In this document: positions 5,394 through 5,575 of the stretch, piece by piece | How positions within the stretch are numbered: position 1 is the stretch's first letter | How the letters are laid out: every line of letters begins with the position of its first letter | Assembly (NCBI GenBank): GCA_051646185.1 | Contig: JBOFCS010000036.1 | Span: 1 to 5,575 of the forward strand | DNA from: JBOFCS01 sp051646185 | GTDB taxonomy: Bacteria > Actinomycetota > Actinomycetes > Mycobacteriales > Mycobacteriaceae | DNA: 5,575 nucleotides | Direction: 5' to 3' | Notes under the pieces: generated by a model | Databases searched by the model: none | What the model saw: only the letters and a program-made list of their open reading frames with translations | Told to the model about the DNA's origin: nothing | Translations under genes and position numbers: made by a program

Positions 5394-5575
5394 TATTTTC
5401 CACCTTTCGGTTCCGTCAACCGGGAACCAGCACTTGCCAAAACCGCCGCCCGAGCCCGCTCAAGGACTTGTGGCAATGCCTGAATCAATGATTCAACATC
5501 ACCGCTAGTTGATCCATGCCCTAAAGAAAACCTCCACGACCCACGGGCGACCGCCGGGTCCATTCCCATTGCCGT
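5393..5575 (-). CDS. cysteine desulfurase (NifS/IscS family), C-terminal 60 residues only
   Basis: Only the end of this PLP-dependent enzyme is inside the window; its start lies beyond position 5575. Cysteine desulfurases take sulfur from L-cysteine as a persulfide and hand it to acceptors, here most probably MnmA for tRNA 2-thiolation. The visible part contains AMGMDPAVARGSWRFSLGHG (2–21). Its R-F-S-L-G segment is the conserved C-terminal strand of the family, containing the arginine that contacts the substrate carboxylate. STSGDVESLIQALPQVLERA follows (22–41) as the last helix, then a low-complexity tail ending in PKGGK. The TAA stop (5395–5393) shares one base with the mnmA ATG. The lysine binding PLP and the catalytic cysteine loop are not in view, so I cannot say whether it is IscS-like or NifS-like. 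Confidence 0.93.
   Translation of the reverse strand, partial: TAMGMDPAVARGSWRFSLGHGSTSGDVESLIQALPQVLERARAAVLASAGSRLTEPKGGK
5400..5407 (-). promoter_or_regulatory. ribosome binding site of mnmA
   Basis: AAAGGTGG on the minus strand ends six nucleotides before the mnmA ATG. It lies within the last codons of the cysteine desulfurase gene, allowing re-initiation by ribosomes finishing that gene. Confidence 0.75.

Noticed and set aside
1..5575. CRISPR arrays, tRNA and rRNA genes
   Set aside because: No regularly spaced direct repeats, and no tRNA-like or rRNA-like segments were seen on either strand.

Overview
The window looks like a chromosomal segment of an actinobacterium, most likely in the order Mycobacteriales. 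The LigA, MetE-like and MnmA proteins read very much like their Mycobacterium/Corynebacterium counterparts as I remember them. The grouping iscS/nifS – mnmA – MetE-like protein – ligA is also the mycobacterial arrangement (Rv3025c, Rv3024c, Rv3015c, Rv3014c), compacted here. Base composition is about half G+C in the conserved genes (hand count of a sample), which is low for this order. I do not assign a genus.

Right part (2860–5575): three minus-strand genes form a tightly overlapping operon. A cysteine desulfurase C-terminus (cut by the window edge) overlaps mnmA by 1 nt (TAATG), and mnmA overlaps a MetE-like gene by 4 nt (GTGA). The desulfurase and MnmA are partners in 2-thiolation of wobble uridine-34 in tRNA. 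The MetE-like protein has apparently lost most of the zinc-ligand residues of true methionine synthase. A plus-strand MmcQ/YjbR-family gene runs into this operon tail to tail, with the two stop codons overlapping by 6 nt.

Left part (1–1063): on the minus strand, a small four-helix membrane protein gene lies 41 nt upstream of ligA (NAD+-dependent DNA ligase), of which the first 202 codons are visible.

Middle (1064–2859): almost no intact gene, but much broken coding sequence, all on the minus strand. Several stretches have protein-like translations that are interrupted by frameshifts or single stops, yet still show ATGA/TGATG junctions between neighbours. One small gene survives (1782–2171, 129 aa, about 35 % G+C), with a good ribosome binding site and a 1-nt overlap with a broken upstream reading frame. 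This resembles an orphaned immunity or antitoxin gene, but no family was recognised. The stretch suggests gene decay around an imported AT-rich island. The alternative, sequencing error, is less likely because every flanking core gene is uninterrupted.
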